Shown: positions 43,085 to 51,429, numbered from the stretch's first letter. The stretch: DNA of 64,000 nt from Alteromonas sp. a30 (GCF_026788005.1 NZ_JABEPE010000014.1:62001-126000); one strand, 5' to 3'. Program-made: numbers and translations. Notes: a model not told the origin generated them from the letters alone.

Positions 43085-43843
43085 TTATGGTTTAGCGGGG
43101 GTTTCAAGGCTTATTGCTAAGTCTTCCCCATTTATTGTTGTTTTTTGTTTTGATGGGTGGATGGCATCAACATGGGTCTGACTATGTTTAGCCACTAAGT
43201 CGGACTTAGAAGCTATCCATGCGTACTTCCCATTACCTTCCATAATGTAGGTATCTGCTTGAGTACCTAAGGTGCCGTAAACTGCTTTTTCACCAATGGT
43301 GATTACGGCACTAAATAAGTCTCCGGCGCCCGGAATATGTGCTTCAACGGTGCGATCCCCGTTGGGGTGTTCAGTGATGTAATCTACTTCACCGGTGTAA
43401 CTGCCTTCAATTTGCGGAATGTAAAGATCCAAATATTCACCAACCTCTACACTTTTTAATTCTTTGATATCCAGTTCTAGATAGACTTCATTATTAACAT
43501 CACCCGGAATATGTCCCTCCTCTTTGAGAATATTTTCTCCTTCTTCTGAGCGCTGCCAGACAATAGTGTCTTTTTCTGTATTCCATGTAGATACCTCTTT
43601 TGTTGAAGGGGAATCGTGAGTAATCATGTCAACGCCAGAAGATAGATGCTTAGGAATTCCGTCTTTATTCAAGGCAATAACGCCAGATTGATGACTGGAT
43701 TCTCCGTTGTGATGAGAGTCGGAGTTTTCAGAGGTTGTAGAGTTAGATGGGGTTGCTGTTGGCGTATTATCTTCGCTGAAGATATAGAATAGAGCAACCA
43801 CGCCAATAATGGCGGTGATAGATAAAAAAGTGGCCTTCTTCAT
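43085..43843 (-). CDS. exported prodomain-like partner of the metalloprotease
   Basis: 252 aa with an N-terminal signal or anchor (TFLSITAIIGVVALFYIF) and a Ser/Thr/His-rich linker to about residue 55. The C-terminal two thirds contain YTGEVDYITEHPNGDRTVEA and FSAVITIGEKAVYGTLGTQA followed by TYIMEGNGKYAWI. This resembles the beta-rich FxGxVxG...G.I pattern of N-terminal prodomains in secreted metzincins (reprolysin-like and peptidyl-Asp types). It carries no zinc motif. It lies 24 bp upstream of the protease gene, same strand, so the two are surely co-transcribed. I infer that it inhibits or helps fold the protease in trans; homology to true prodomains is suggested by pattern only. Confidence 0.62.
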   Translation of the reverse strand: MKKATFLSITAIIGVVALFYIFSEDNTPTATPSNSTTSENSDSHHNGESSHQSGVIALNKDGIPKHLSSGVDMITHDSPSTKEVSTWNTEKDTIVWQRSEEGENILKEEGHIPGDVNNEVYLELDIKELKSVEVGEYLDLYIPQIEGSYTGEVDYITEHPNGDRTVEAHIPGAGDLFSAVITIGEKAVYGTLGTQADTYIMEGNGKYAWIASKSDLVAKHSQTHVDAIHPSKQKTTINGEDLAISLETPAKP

Positions 43844-44179
43844 GGTGGATCTCGAAGTTGTTTTGCCTAGAAGTTATATTTGTAAATGTGAAAAGTAAAG
43901 GTATTAAAAATACTCCAAAAGGGTGCTTTATGAGGTAAAAATATAAGATATAGATTAAAGGAATGTTAGATGCACTTTAAATGGTTTTTATGTTCTCTTT
44001 TGGAGTCTAAAAAGTGACTTTTATGAAAGGGTTTTCATTGTGTAAAAAAGTGTAATTAAAATGTAAGTGAATTACCTTTGGAGAAGATTGATGTTATTAA
44101 CGGCTTTGGGTCACACCATCTCCATAAAAAATGATTTAGACTCAGGCTGATCACGCCACAATAAAAGGCTGATGCTCTA

Positions 44180-44197
44180 TTTGGCTATGATATAATT
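44180..44197 (+). promoter_or_regulatory. extended -10 promoter upstream of dusA
   Basis: TGATATAAT (44188-44196) is a perfect extended -10 element; a -35 match is weak, as is usual for such promoters. The transcript would have a leader of about 150 nt before dusA. The remainder of the 511-bp gap 43844-44354 is AT-rich and shows no gene; it also must hold the promoter of the minus-strand protease operon. Confidence 0.55.
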
Positions 44198-44354
44198 AGT
44201 GCGTTTAAAGCTGTGCAGAATAGAAATGTTTCTTGCTAAATGTTGGTATTTGTTTCCCTAAAAATACGATTGTGGGCTGGAAATTTATGTTGTCATGTTA
44301 TTTTTATTGCAGCGCAGTGCTAAAAAGTAATTCATTTCAAGAGGTTAACCCACT

Positions 44355-45374
44355 TTGTCAAACGCTAAAATAGATCGCCAATTTTCCGTTGCGCCCATGC
44401 TGGATTGGACTGACCGTCATTGCCGTTACTTCTTGCGTTTGCTTTCACGTAATGCCTTGCTTTATACCGAAATGGTGACAACCGGTGCCATTATTCACGG
44501 TAAAGGTGATTTTTTGGGTTACAACCAAGAAGAGCATCCGGTTGCTTTGCAATTGGGGGGAAGTCAGCCCGATGAAATGGCGGAGTGCGCGCTAAGAGCC
44601 GAAGCGCTTGGTTACGACGAAGTCAATATTAACGTAGGTTGCCCGTCTGATCGTGTGCAAAATGGCCGTTTTGGTGCGTGCCTAATGGCTGAGCCACAAA
44701 CGGTGGCGCAATGTGTAAAATCCATGCAGGAGAAGGTCAGCATTCCGGTGACGGTGAAGTGCCGCATTGGCATTGATGAAATGGACGACTACCAAGGGTT
44801 GCAAGATTTCATTCAAGTTGTGGCTGATGCGGGTTGCGATACCTTTATCGTTCATGCCAGAAAAGCATGGCTTAAAGGGTTATCTCCAAAGGAAAACCGC
44901 GAAGTGCCACCGCTTAATTATCCGCGTGTATATCAGCTAAAGCAGGCGTACCCAGATCTGAATATTTCTATTAACGGCGGCGTGAAAACCTTGGATGAAG
45001 TAGCTGAGCATTTGCAACATGTTGATGGCGTGATGCTTGGGCGCGAAGTGTACGCTAATCCTTATGTGATGGCGCAGGTTGATGAGCGTTTCTATGGCGA
45101 TGATACACCCGTGATGCCGCGTGAAGATATTGTTCGTGCAATGATCCCATACATTGATAATTACGTTGAGTCTGGTGGAAAAGCGTGGCACATCATTCGA
45201 CACATGCTGGGTATTTTCCAAGGTCAACCGGGAGGCAAAGTGTTCCGTCGTTACCTTAGTCAAAATGCGATTAAAGCCGGAACCAATGCCAGAGTGTTAG
45301 AACTGGCATTAGAAGAAATGGCGCAAACACGCGCAAAAGTGGAAGCGTTTGAACAAAGCCGCCAAGTGGGTTAA
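44355..45374 (+). CDS. dusA: tRNA-dihydrouridine(20/20a) synthase
   Basis: 339 aa from TTG 44355 with AAGAGG ten bases upstream. Motifs of DusA: FSVAPMLDWTDRHCRYFLRL, VNINVGCPSDRVQNGRFGAC (catalytic Cys region), CDTFIVHARKAWLKGLSPKE (FMN-phosphate and tRNA contact), and the end RHMLGIFQGQPGGKVFRRYL. It is the FMN enzyme reducing uridines 20 and 20a of tRNA with NADPH. Length and C-terminal helical domain agree with DusA rather than DusB/C. It is separated by 42 bp from the convergent nadE. Confidence 0.97.
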   Translation: MSNAKIDRQFSVAPMLDWTDRHCRYFLRLLSRNALLYTEMVTTGAIIHGKGDFLGYNQEEHPVALQLGGSQPDEMAECALRAEALGYDEVNINVGCPSDRVQNGRFGACLMAEPQTVAQCVKSMQEKVSIPVTVKCRIGIDEMDDYQGLQDFIQVVADAGCDTFIVHARKAWLKGLSPKENREVPPLNYPRVYQLKQAYPDLNISINGGVKTLDEVAEHLQHVDGVMLGREVYANPYVMAQVDERFYGDDTPVMPREDIVRAMIPYIDNYVESGGKAWHIIRHMLGIFQGQPGGKVFRRYLSQNAIKAGTNARVLELALEEMAQTRAKVEAFEQSRQVG

Positions 45375-45416
45375 TTACCTACAAGGTGGTGGCTTTTGTT
45401 CAATGGAAATGACAGA

Positions 45417-47396
45417 TTATTGCGCGCTTTTTGGCGCGTACTTTTCTAGCGCCAACACTTGTTGTTTAAGGTCGTTAAAACGCGCGCTGGTTTGCCAAGG
45501 CAACTGACTTTCCCGAATATCAAACCCGTATGCCGATGGGCTGGTGACAATAATGGGGGGCGACTGAATTCGTTTGTACACGCTACGCTGCACATTACGA
45601 GCGAACCATTCTAAATCTTCAACAAATAAAGCGGGATCGCTGAGTCCCCAACGATCAACGAGTGCATTGCTAATGTTGAGATTTTCGGCCAGTGTGCCAG
45701 TTAAATACCACTGCATAACGTCTTCACAACTGGCTTTGTTGAAGTGAGTAAAAGCATCCAATAGCGCACAGTGATAGCCAAATTTCATTGGGTCTAATTG
45801 CGCTTCTCTTAACTCAGCGGATGGCGCGATGTCGTTCTCACCAAATTCAAATATTTCGTTTGGCAACAGGGTTTCAGGGATCACTTCTTCTTGGAATATT
45901 TCGGCGTTCATGTAGCGCGCAATGTTAAATACTTCTGCTTTGGTTAAATCGCCAATGGGCGCAATCACACCACCGACATCGCCATATAGGGTGGCGTAGC
46001 CAAGGGCGGTTTCTAATTTATTGCCGTTGTTTGTGAAAAATCGGCCGTACCGACCCGCAAGGTTAGACAATATCGACGTACCGCGAATTTTCGCCTGAAT
46101 GTTTTCATCCGAGAGCTTTCGTGCGTAGTCGCTTGAAGGTAATTCCTCATCGAGTTTGGCAAATAAGTTGAGTTGGGCATCGGCGAGTTCTTGAATAGGA
46201 ATTTGCATGTGTTTGATGCCTAGCTTATCGGCAACATGTTGCGCGGCATTTTGTGTTGCCGATGAGTTATATTGGCTAGGCATGTTTACCGACCAAACGT
46301 GATCTTTACCAAGTGCTTGCGCGAGTAAGCAAACCACCACAGCGCTATCGATACCGCCGCTCACACCAACCACATATTTAGGGTGCTCTTCCATTCCGAG
46401 CATATCTTTTACGTAACGTAACCCACTGATAATCGACTGATATTTTTGTGAAATGCTACTGGGCTCTTTTCTGGTGAGCGTTTGCGTTGGCAGCGATTCA
46501 TGCTCGACCAGAAGATAGTCGTTTTCGAAGTTCTTTTCTGAGAGTAAAACTGGGTTGCCTTCACTGTTATAAGCTGTTGTCCCCCCATCAAAGGTAATGA
46601 TGTTTTTACCGTTATTTTGTGGACCCACACTATTTACATAATAAAAAGGCACAAAGTGATCGCTATCGTGTGCCAGAAAACGAATTCGACGATCTCGGGC
46701 ATCGTTTTTGTGGTTGGTCCAAGGTGAAGCGGAAATATTGACGATGAAGTCGGCGCCATTTTCGATTAAATAGCGGCTGGTATTCAGCGCTCGGTTGTCT
46801 TTACGATAATCCTTGCACCATAAATCTTCGCACACTTGCAGCCCAATTTTGTATATTTTTCCTTTTATATTAATACAGAATGGTTGGCTAAGTGATTCGA
46901 TGCTGACACCCATATCCATTGCCACATCACCTAAAGAGAAGAAATAGCGTTCATCATCGAAGAAGCGGTAATTTGGCAGTAAGGTTTTTGGCTGAATGCC
47001 TTCGGGTAAATACGGCTCAACAGATTCACGCTTTAACCACTGCTTGTTCTGTACAAAACAAGCGGCGTTATAGAGTCGGGTACGTCCATCTTTATTTGGA
47101 TGATAAGCCTTGGTGTGCAAACGAGTGTTGATGTCGCTGTCTTGGTAGATGCTACCGAAAATGACAGCAATGTTATCACTCGCCTCTTTTATCACTTCGT
47201 TGTAATCGTGAACTTCCTGCAAAAACGCGGGGCTTAACCACCAATCAGAGAGCATGTAACCAGAAACGCATAGCTCAGGGAAAATAAGCAGATCAACCTC
47301 ATCTCGTTTGGCCTTATCTATGGTGGATAGGATGGTTTTGAGGTTGGCACTTCGATTCCCGGGAATCACATGCATCTGAGATAAGGCTATTTTCAT
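45417..47396 (-). CDS. nadE: glutamine-dependent NAD+ synthetase
   Basis: 659 aa, two domains. The N-terminal nitrilase-like glutaminase has the Glu41-Lys122-Cys189 triad (LLIFPELCVSGY, QWLKRESVEPYLP and GLQVCEDLWCKD). The C-terminal NAD synthetase has the PP-loop SGGIDS (residues 346-351) and the P2 region YATLYGDVGGVIAPIGDLTK. The reaction is ATP-dependent amidation of nicotinic acid adenine dinucleotide to NAD with glutamine as the ammonia source. Full-length and intact. No close operon partner is visible. Confidence 0.97.
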   Translation of the reverse strand: MKIALSQMHVIPGNRSANLKTILSTIDKAKRDEVDLLIFPELCVSGYMLSDWWLSPAFLQEVHDYNEVIKEASDNIAVIFGSIYQDSDINTRLHTKAYHPNKDGRTRLYNAACFVQNKQWLKRESVEPYLPEGIQPKTLLPNYRFFDDERYFFSLGDVAMDMGVSIESLSQPFCINIKGKIYKIGLQVCEDLWCKDYRKDNRALNTSRYLIENGADFIVNISASPWTNHKNDARDRRIRFLAHDSDHFVPFYYVNSVGPQNNGKNIITFDGGTTAYNSEGNPVLLSEKNFENDYLLVEHESLPTQTLTRKEPSSISQKYQSIISGLRYVKDMLGMEEHPKYVVGVSGGIDSAVVVCLLAQALGKDHVWSVNMPSQYNSSATQNAAQHVADKLGIKHMQIPIQELADAQLNLFAKLDEELPSSDYARKLSDENIQAKIRGTSILSNLAGRYGRFFTNNGNKLETALGYATLYGDVGGVIAPIGDLTKAEVFNIARYMNAEIFQEEVIPETLLPNEIFEFGENDIAPSAELREAQLDPMKFGYHCALLDAFTHFNKASCEDVMQWYLTGTLAENLNISNALVDRWGLSDPALFVEDLEWFARNVQRSVYKRIQSPPIIVTSPSAYGFDIRESQLPWQTSARFNDLKQQVLALEKYAPKSAQ

Positions 47397-47527
47397 GATG
47401 ATTTTATCGGTGAGATGGATAATAAGGTTGAAAGTGTGGCTATTGTCTGAGGAATGGATTCTGGTGTCCAGACATAGCCCTCGAAATAAAAAGCGGCATT
47501 AAAAATAAGAGGTGGTTAAATTCACTA

Positions 47528-47659
47528 AGTAGAGTGGTCAAATAAACTATTTTATAACTTTCTTCGTATTACCACTTTTTGTGTTGAATACAAAGTAAAA
47601 TTAAAAACATATAAATATCAATGAGTTAAATATTTTTCAAATGTTGGCACAAGTATCGC
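47528..47659 (+). promoter_or_regulatory. sigma-54-type promoter with upstream site, small secreted gene
   Basis: TTGGCACAAGTATCGC (47644-47659) has the -24 GG and -12 GC dinucleotides exactly 12 bp apart, as required for sigma-54. An imperfect palindrome TTCACTA-N7-TGGTCAA lies about 109 bp upstream of TGGCAC (half-site GGTCAA at 47536-47541), a normal distance for an enhancer-binding protein. The same half-site layout recurs before pspA. The rest of the gap 47397-47725 contains no gene I can support. Confidence 0.55.
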
Positions 47660-47725
47660 TACAACCAAATCAAGTTAAACAACGACTAACTATTTAAACC
47701 GACCAGGACTTTACGGAGAACACAA

Positions 47726-47998
47726 ATGAAAACGAAATTTACGGTTGCAGCTATCTTACTTTCTACTTTAGGTTTAACAACACAAGCGAATGCCAACGAA
47801 GTTACCTTGCAATATGTTGTCGACAAAGTGGTGTCACAGGCCGCGAACGCCACAGCAAATGAGTTATCGAATAACATCTATAAAGCAGTGGTAACAGCAG
47901 GTTTATATCTCAGTTCCGATGAAGAAGCATTTGAAACAGAGGTGTTGATTTCAGCGGTTAATAACGAGAACAAAGAGTCATCTCAAACGACGGAATAA
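47726..47998 (+). CDS. small secreted protein, unknown
   Basis: 90 aa; ACGGAG before ATG 47726. It has a clear type I signal peptide (KFTVAAILLSTLGLTTQANA, cleavage after ANA). The mature part of about 66 residues is helical and ends acidic and Ser/Thr-rich (VDKVVSQAANATANELSNNI forms a likely amphipathic helix). No cysteines, no family recognised. It is preceded by a sigma-54-type promoter and followed 11 bp later by a small membrane protein gene. The enhancer-like site is shared with the nearby psp operon, so it may belong to an envelope-stress regulon (inference). Confidence 0.72.
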   Translation: MKTKFTVAAILLSTLGLTTQANANEVTLQYVVDKVVSQAANATANELSNNIYKAVVTAGLYLSSDEEAFETEVLISAVNNENKESSQTTE

Positions 47999-48009
47999 GG
48001 GAGCACACT

Positions 48010-48138
48010 ATGGTTGAACCTATCGCTGTATTCAGCTTGCTCATTACTCCTTGCCTTGCTTATTCAGTTGGGGCGCTAGTTTTCTGGGTTGTTGGCGTAA
48101 TTAGGCGTCAATCCGAACCCAACTTCAAAAGCGGTTAA
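48010..48138 (+). CDS. 42-aa membrane protein, unknown
   Basis: A short gene with a strong AAGGGAG site before ATG 48010. The product has one long or two short membrane helices (IAVFSLLITPCLAYSVGALV then FWVVGVI) and a basic end RRQSEP. It lies 11 bp after the small secreted gene and ends inside the terminator hairpin, so both form a two-gene operon. Length recalls PspB-type or other small membrane regulators, but the sequence is not enough to claim homology. Codon usage and the ribosome-binding site support a real gene. Confidence 0.6.
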   Translation: MVEPIAVFSLLITPCLAYSVGALVFWVVGVIRRQSEPNFKSG

Positions 48139-48159
48139 TCATTCGATGGCCGCTTTTTT
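48127..48159 (+). terminator. terminator of the small secreted/membrane operon
   Basis: AAAAGCGG (48127-48134) pairs with CCGCTTTT (48150-48157), followed by a T-run. The stem begins inside the last codons of the 42-aa gene. Confidence 0.85.
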
Positions 48160-48352
48160 CATTGTTTAATTCCGCGTCTTTATTTCATCTAAACTATCCC
48201 TTCTGACGTTATACGCTGCTCTATCCTTTTATCTAAGCCTTGCTGGTTCAAGAATTACACCGTTGTTGTTCAATTAGTCATGTCAATTTAAGCATTGGGA
48301 TTCACCTTGAACTAAACGAATTCAAGTTTGTTTTTGTGATGGATTGTGTTGT

Positions 48353-48379
48353 GGTCAATTTGACCATTGAATTGGTCAA
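48353..48379 (+). promoter_or_regulatory. candidate enhancer site for psp activator
   Basis: Three half-sites overlap: GGTCAA (48353), TTGACC (48360) and GGTCAA (48374). They form the perfect palindromes GGTCAA-T-TTGACC and TTGACCA-N6-TGGTCAA. The second lies about 107 bp upstream of the pspA -24 element, a typical position for a sigma-54 activator such as PspF. No activator gene is in the window. Confidence 0.6.
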
Positions 48380-48479
48380 AATACTCATATTGTTGTTCTG
48401 ATTTTATCAGTTCGTTTTTCCTTTACCGAAAAATAATTAAAAAATCCTTTAATAACAATTATTTAAGATATTTTTAAAG

Positions 48480-48495
48480 TTGGCACATCAATTGA
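48480..48495 (+). promoter_or_regulatory. sigma-54-type promoter of pspA operon
   Basis: TTGGCACATCAATTGA has -24 GG and -12 G at the correct 12-bp distance; the usual C after the -12 G is A here. pspA is sigma-54-dependent in E. coli. The transcript would start about 12 bp downstream. Apart from these sites the gap 48160-48578 shows no gene. Confidence 0.68.
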
Positions 48496-48578
48496 AAAGA
48501 TCAACCTAAGAAATAAAACAAAACCGGCCAACTCTACATAACTTGGCTTTATTTGAAACAGTGAAAGGAGAAACCCGC

Positions 48579-49238
48579 ATGAGTGTGTTTTCACGATTAG
48601 GAGATGTTCTGCAAGCCAATATCAACGCGATGTTAGATAAAGCAGAAGACCCTCAGAAAATGTTGTCGCTAATTGTAGCGGAAATGGAACAGGCATTAGG
48701 AGATGTACGTCAAGTTGCCGCGGGATATTTGGCTGAGCAGAAAGGATTGGACAGACAAATTGCCCGTTTAGAAAAGAAAGTCTCGCATTGGGAAAGCAGT
48801 GCCGAGTTGGCATTATCGAAGGGGCGAGAGGATTTAGCTAAATCAGCAATTGAACAGAAGATCGCAGCTCAGGAAGAACTGGATAATGTGCAAGTGACGC
48901 TAGATGAACTGAAAAATCAGATTTCGGCATTACAAGATGACGCACAAAGTTTGGCTGACAAACTTGCTGAGGCAAGAAGTAAGCAAAAATCAATTATGGC
49001 TAGAGCGCAAAATGTGGAAGTGCGGATGCAGGCCAAGTCAGTATCACGTCAAGAGCGCGTGGAATATGTTAAGAGCCGATTCGACCAATATGAACGTCGC
49101 ATTGATAATTTAGAAGCGCAATTGGAAGCGCATGATTTTGTTGGCAGAAAGCAAACGTTAAGCCAAGAAATCGCGGCGCTAGAAAAGGACGAGAAAGTGA
49201 ATAAAGAACTAGAAGCATTGCGACAGAGGGTAGCCTAA
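48579..49238 (+). CDS. pspA: phage shock protein A family (PspA)
   Basis: 219 aa from ATG 48579 with AAAGGAG nine bases upstream; an earlier in-frame start at 48543 lacks a site. It is almost entirely coiled coil. Family motifs: the amphipathic N-terminus MSVFSRLGDVLQANINAMLD, KAEDPQKMLSLIVAEMEQAL, and the heptads LDRQIARLEKKVSHWES. PspA oligomers bind stressed inner membrane (ESCRT-III-like) and inhibit the activator PspF. It is first in an operon with a PspC-domain protein and an extra membrane protein, behind a sigma-54-type promoter. pspB is not found. Confidence 0.95.
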   Translation: MSVFSRLGDVLQANINAMLDKAEDPQKMLSLIVAEMEQALGDVRQVAAGYLAEQKGLDRQIARLEKKVSHWESSAELALSKGREDLAKSAIEQKIAAQEELDNVQVTLDELKNQISALQDDAQSLADKLAEARSKQKSIMARAQNVEVRMQAKSVSRQERVEYVKSRFDQYERRIDNLEAQLEAHDFVGRKQTLSQEIAALEKDEKVNKELEALRQRVA

Positions 49239-49287
49239 GGCTGCCTTCAAATCGCAAGAAAATCAGTATTTCGAACAGGAGAATCCT

Positions 49288-49488
49288 ATGAATAATCAAT
49301 ATGATGTCAATCGTCTTTACAAGGAAACGTTAAATAAAAAGGTGTCGGGTGTGTGTGCCGGAATCGCACGTCACTTTGGCATGGAATTGTGGTTAGTTCG
49401 CCTACTGACTGTCATTGCATTTTTTGTATTCCCTGTCCCTGTAGCATTAGCGTATTTGGTGGCAGTCGTATTATTGCCATCTAGATAA
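49288..49488 (+). CDS. pspC: PspC-domain membrane protein
   Basis: 66 aa; AGGAG before ATG 49288. It consists of the PspC domain alone: LYKETLNKKVSGVCAGIARH, then FGMELWLVRLLTVIAFF and VPVALAYLVAVVLLPSR, with two membrane helices. In enterics PspC works with PspB to sense membrane stress and recruit PspA. E. coli PspC is about twice as long, having a C-terminal periplasmic part missing here. Second gene of the psp-type operon. Confidence 0.9.
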   Translation: MNNQYDVNRLYKETLNKKVSGVCAGIARHFGMELWLVRLLTVIAFFVFPVPVALAYLVAVVLLPSR

Positions 49489-49502
49489 AAGGAGGGATTA
49501 TC

Positions 49503-49832
49503 ATGTCTCGGGTATTGAGTATTATTGCGATTTGGGTGTTGGCCATGTTTGTACTTGGTGCGATTGCTGAGAATTGGATGGGGTTATCCTTCGTGATTAA
49601 TGACGAAGTCTTAAACCCTATTGCAGGATTTCTTGCGGTTGGAGTTGTTGCTGTTGCCTTGGTGGCTGTGGGATTCCTTGTTACGTTGAGTGTGATTGGA
49701 CTTGGTATTTTTGTTGTAGCCAGCATCGTGCTCGGCGTTGTTTTTGCTGGCTTGTCTTTTATGTGGCCGGTGTTATTGGTTATCGGCTTGGTATATTTGA
49801 TTACCAGAAACCGACCCAAACACCCTGCCTAA
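49503..49832 (+). CDS. small membrane protein of psp operon, unknown
   Basis: 109 aa; AAAGGAGG before ATG 49503, 14 bp after pspC. Three or four membrane helices with many Val/Gly residues (LSIIAIWVLAMFVLGAIAEN, FLAVGVVAVALVAVGFLVTL and VVFAGLSFMWPVLLVIGLVY) and a short basic end TRNRPKHPA. I recognise no family. Co-transcription with pspA and pspC suggests a role in inner-membrane stress, perhaps taking the place of the missing PspB or PspD. No enzymatic motif is visible. Confidence 0.75.
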   Translation: MSRVLSIIAIWVLAMFVLGAIAENWMGLSFVINDEVLNPIAGFLAVGVVAVALVAVGFLVTLSVIGLGIFVVASIVLGVVFAGLSFMWPVLLVIGLVYLITRNRPKHPA

Positions 49833-49978
49833 ACTTCTAGAATTAGGGACATATTCGCAAGGATGCGAACATTTCGATGGTACTAATCAACTAATTTAAT
49901 GACTTTCCTTCGCTTTAAGGTTGCCATTTGACTGATATATGCAGAATAATCTGTAGAAAGGTAATTAGGTTGAATAGT

Positions 49979-50419
49979 ATGAAAAAAATCATTTTAGCAG
50001 CGAGTTTGTTAGCGGCTTCAAATGCAATGGCTGAGATAAAGGTTTCTGAACCATTAGTCCGTTTATTGCCCCCAGGCGTACCAAATACGTCAGCCTACAT
50101 GACTATGAGCAACTCGGACGCAAAGGACAGGATGCTTGTTGGAGCTTCATCTCCCCATATTAAGCGCATTGAGATGCACAATAATGTGTTAGAAGACGGG
50201 GTCATGAAGATGCAAAAGCAAGAGCAGCTGATTATAAAAGCTAATCAAACATTTAAGCTGCTACCGGGTGGTTATCATCTTATGTTGTTTGGGGTAAAGT
50301 CTCCTTTGTCTGTTGATCAAATAATTCCGATTACTTTGTCGTTTAAAAACGGTGAAAAAATCAAGGTAGAAGCAAAGGTCAGTTCTAATATCGGTAGGCA
50401 GCATCACCATCATCACTAA
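49979..50419 (+). CDS. periplasmic copper chaperone PCu(A)C
   Basis: 146 aa from ATG 49979 (signal peptide KKIILAASLLAASNAMAE); frames upstream to 49928 would bury the signal peptide and are unlikely. The copper site of the PCu(A)C family is present: RIEMHNNVLEDGVMKMQKQE followed by LLPGGYHLMLFG, giving the conserved Met and His ligands (HxM...M...HxM pattern). Known members deliver Cu(I) to the Cu(A) or Cu(B) site of cytochrome oxidase. The C-terminus ends in five histidines, an extra metal-binding tail. The DUF2333 gene lies 18 bp downstream; no oxidase gene is in the window. Confidence 0.88.
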   Translation: MKKIILAASLLAASNAMAEIKVSEPLVRLLPPGVPNTSAYMTMSNSDAKDRMLVGASSPHIKRIEMHNNVLEDGVMKMQKQEQLIIKANQTFKLLPGGYHLMLFGVKSPLSVDQIIPITLSFKNGEKIKVEAKVSSNIGRQHHHHH

Positions 50420-50437
50420 CAAATTTCAGGTAGATTT

Positions 50438-51403
50438 ATGCGCGAGTGGCTAGGAAACAAATGGGCAGCGATGCCAGTTATTTTAATTTTATTGCTCTTA
50501 ATTGGCTTGGGTATGCATTGGAGTAGCGAACCGGATACATTCGGAATTCGCAAAAAAGAAAATGCACCTTCTGGTGAGATCATTACACAGACGCTCATAG
50601 ACGTCGCGGAAACATTATTAAATAAACCGGGGGGCTTTTTATCGAATGATGTACTGCCTCCTTCTTTGTTTCTCGATAATATGCCAAGTTGGGAGTTTGG
50701 TGCTTTGGAAATGACGCGGGACTTGGCGCTAGCAATGCGCAAAGATTTTAGTCGTTCTCAGTCTCAATCAATTGATAACCCACAACTCGTTATTGCCCAG
50801 CCTAAGTTTAATATTGATCATCGTAGCTGGTTGATTCCATCTGCTGAATCTCAATATCAAGACGGAATTGATGCTTTGACGATTTATAAAAAAGCGTTGT
50901 CAGACTCATCGCAGGGTAATGCTCAATTCTTCACAAGAGCCGATAACCTTAGAGACTGGTTAAAGCAGGTGGAAAAACGCCTTGGTAGCTTGTCTCAAAA
51001 ATTGAGCGCGAGTGTCGGGCAAGAGCGTATGAATACTGATCTTGCGGGTGATGCACAGGCGCGTCAATCAACACCTAATGCTGATGAGGTACGAATTCGC
51101 ACTAGTTGGTGGAAAATTGATAACAATTTCTATGAGGCGAGAGGCGCGTGTTGGGCACTGTTGCACTTCTTGAAAGCGGTGGAGATAGATTTCGCTGATG
51201 TATTGGAAAAGAAGAATGCGAGAGTAAGTTTACAGCAGATCATTCGGGAATTAGAAGCAACCCAGCAAGCGATATGGAGCCCTGTTATTGTTAATGGCAG
51301 TGGTTTCGGAGTGTTAGCAAATCACTCTTTAGTTATGGCAAATTATATTTCTCGTGCCAACGCGGCATTGATCGATTTAACTGAGTTGCTCACACAGGGC
51401 TAA
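50438..51403 (+). CDS. DUF2333-family membrane-anchored protein
   Basis: 321 aa; CAGGTAG before ATG 50438. One N-terminal membrane helix (AAMPVILILLLLIGLGMHW) is followed by a conserved region LLNKPGGFLSNDVLPPSLFL and NMPSWEFGALEMTRDLALAM, then a helical domain with LGSLSQKLSASVGQ and RTSWWKIDNNFYEARGACWA. These are the hallmarks of DUF2333, a gammaproteobacterial family without established function. It is predicted to be inner-membrane anchored with the bulk in the periplasm. It follows the copper chaperone gene and ends at a terminator. Confidence 0.85.
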   Translation: MREWLGNKWAAMPVILILLLLIGLGMHWSSEPDTFGIRKKENAPSGEIITQTLIDVAETLLNKPGGFLSNDVLPPSLFLDNMPSWEFGALEMTRDLALAMRKDFSRSQSQSIDNPQLVIAQPKFNIDHRSWLIPSAESQYQDGIDALTIYKKALSDSSQGNAQFFTRADNLRDWLKQVEKRLGSLSQKLSASVGQERMNTDLAGDAQARQSTPNADEVRIRTSWWKIDNNFYEARGACWALLHFLKAVEIDFADVLEKKNARVSLQQIIRELEATQQAIWSPVIVNGSGFGVLANHSLVMANYISRANAALIDLTELLTQG

Positions 51404-51429
51404 TACTTAAATTTTCGATTAGCTATTTT

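Noticed and set aside
48543-48578. Earlier start for pspA at 48543
   Set aside because: No ribosome-binding site there; AAAGGAG lies before ATG 48579 and the family N-terminus begins at MSVFSRLG.
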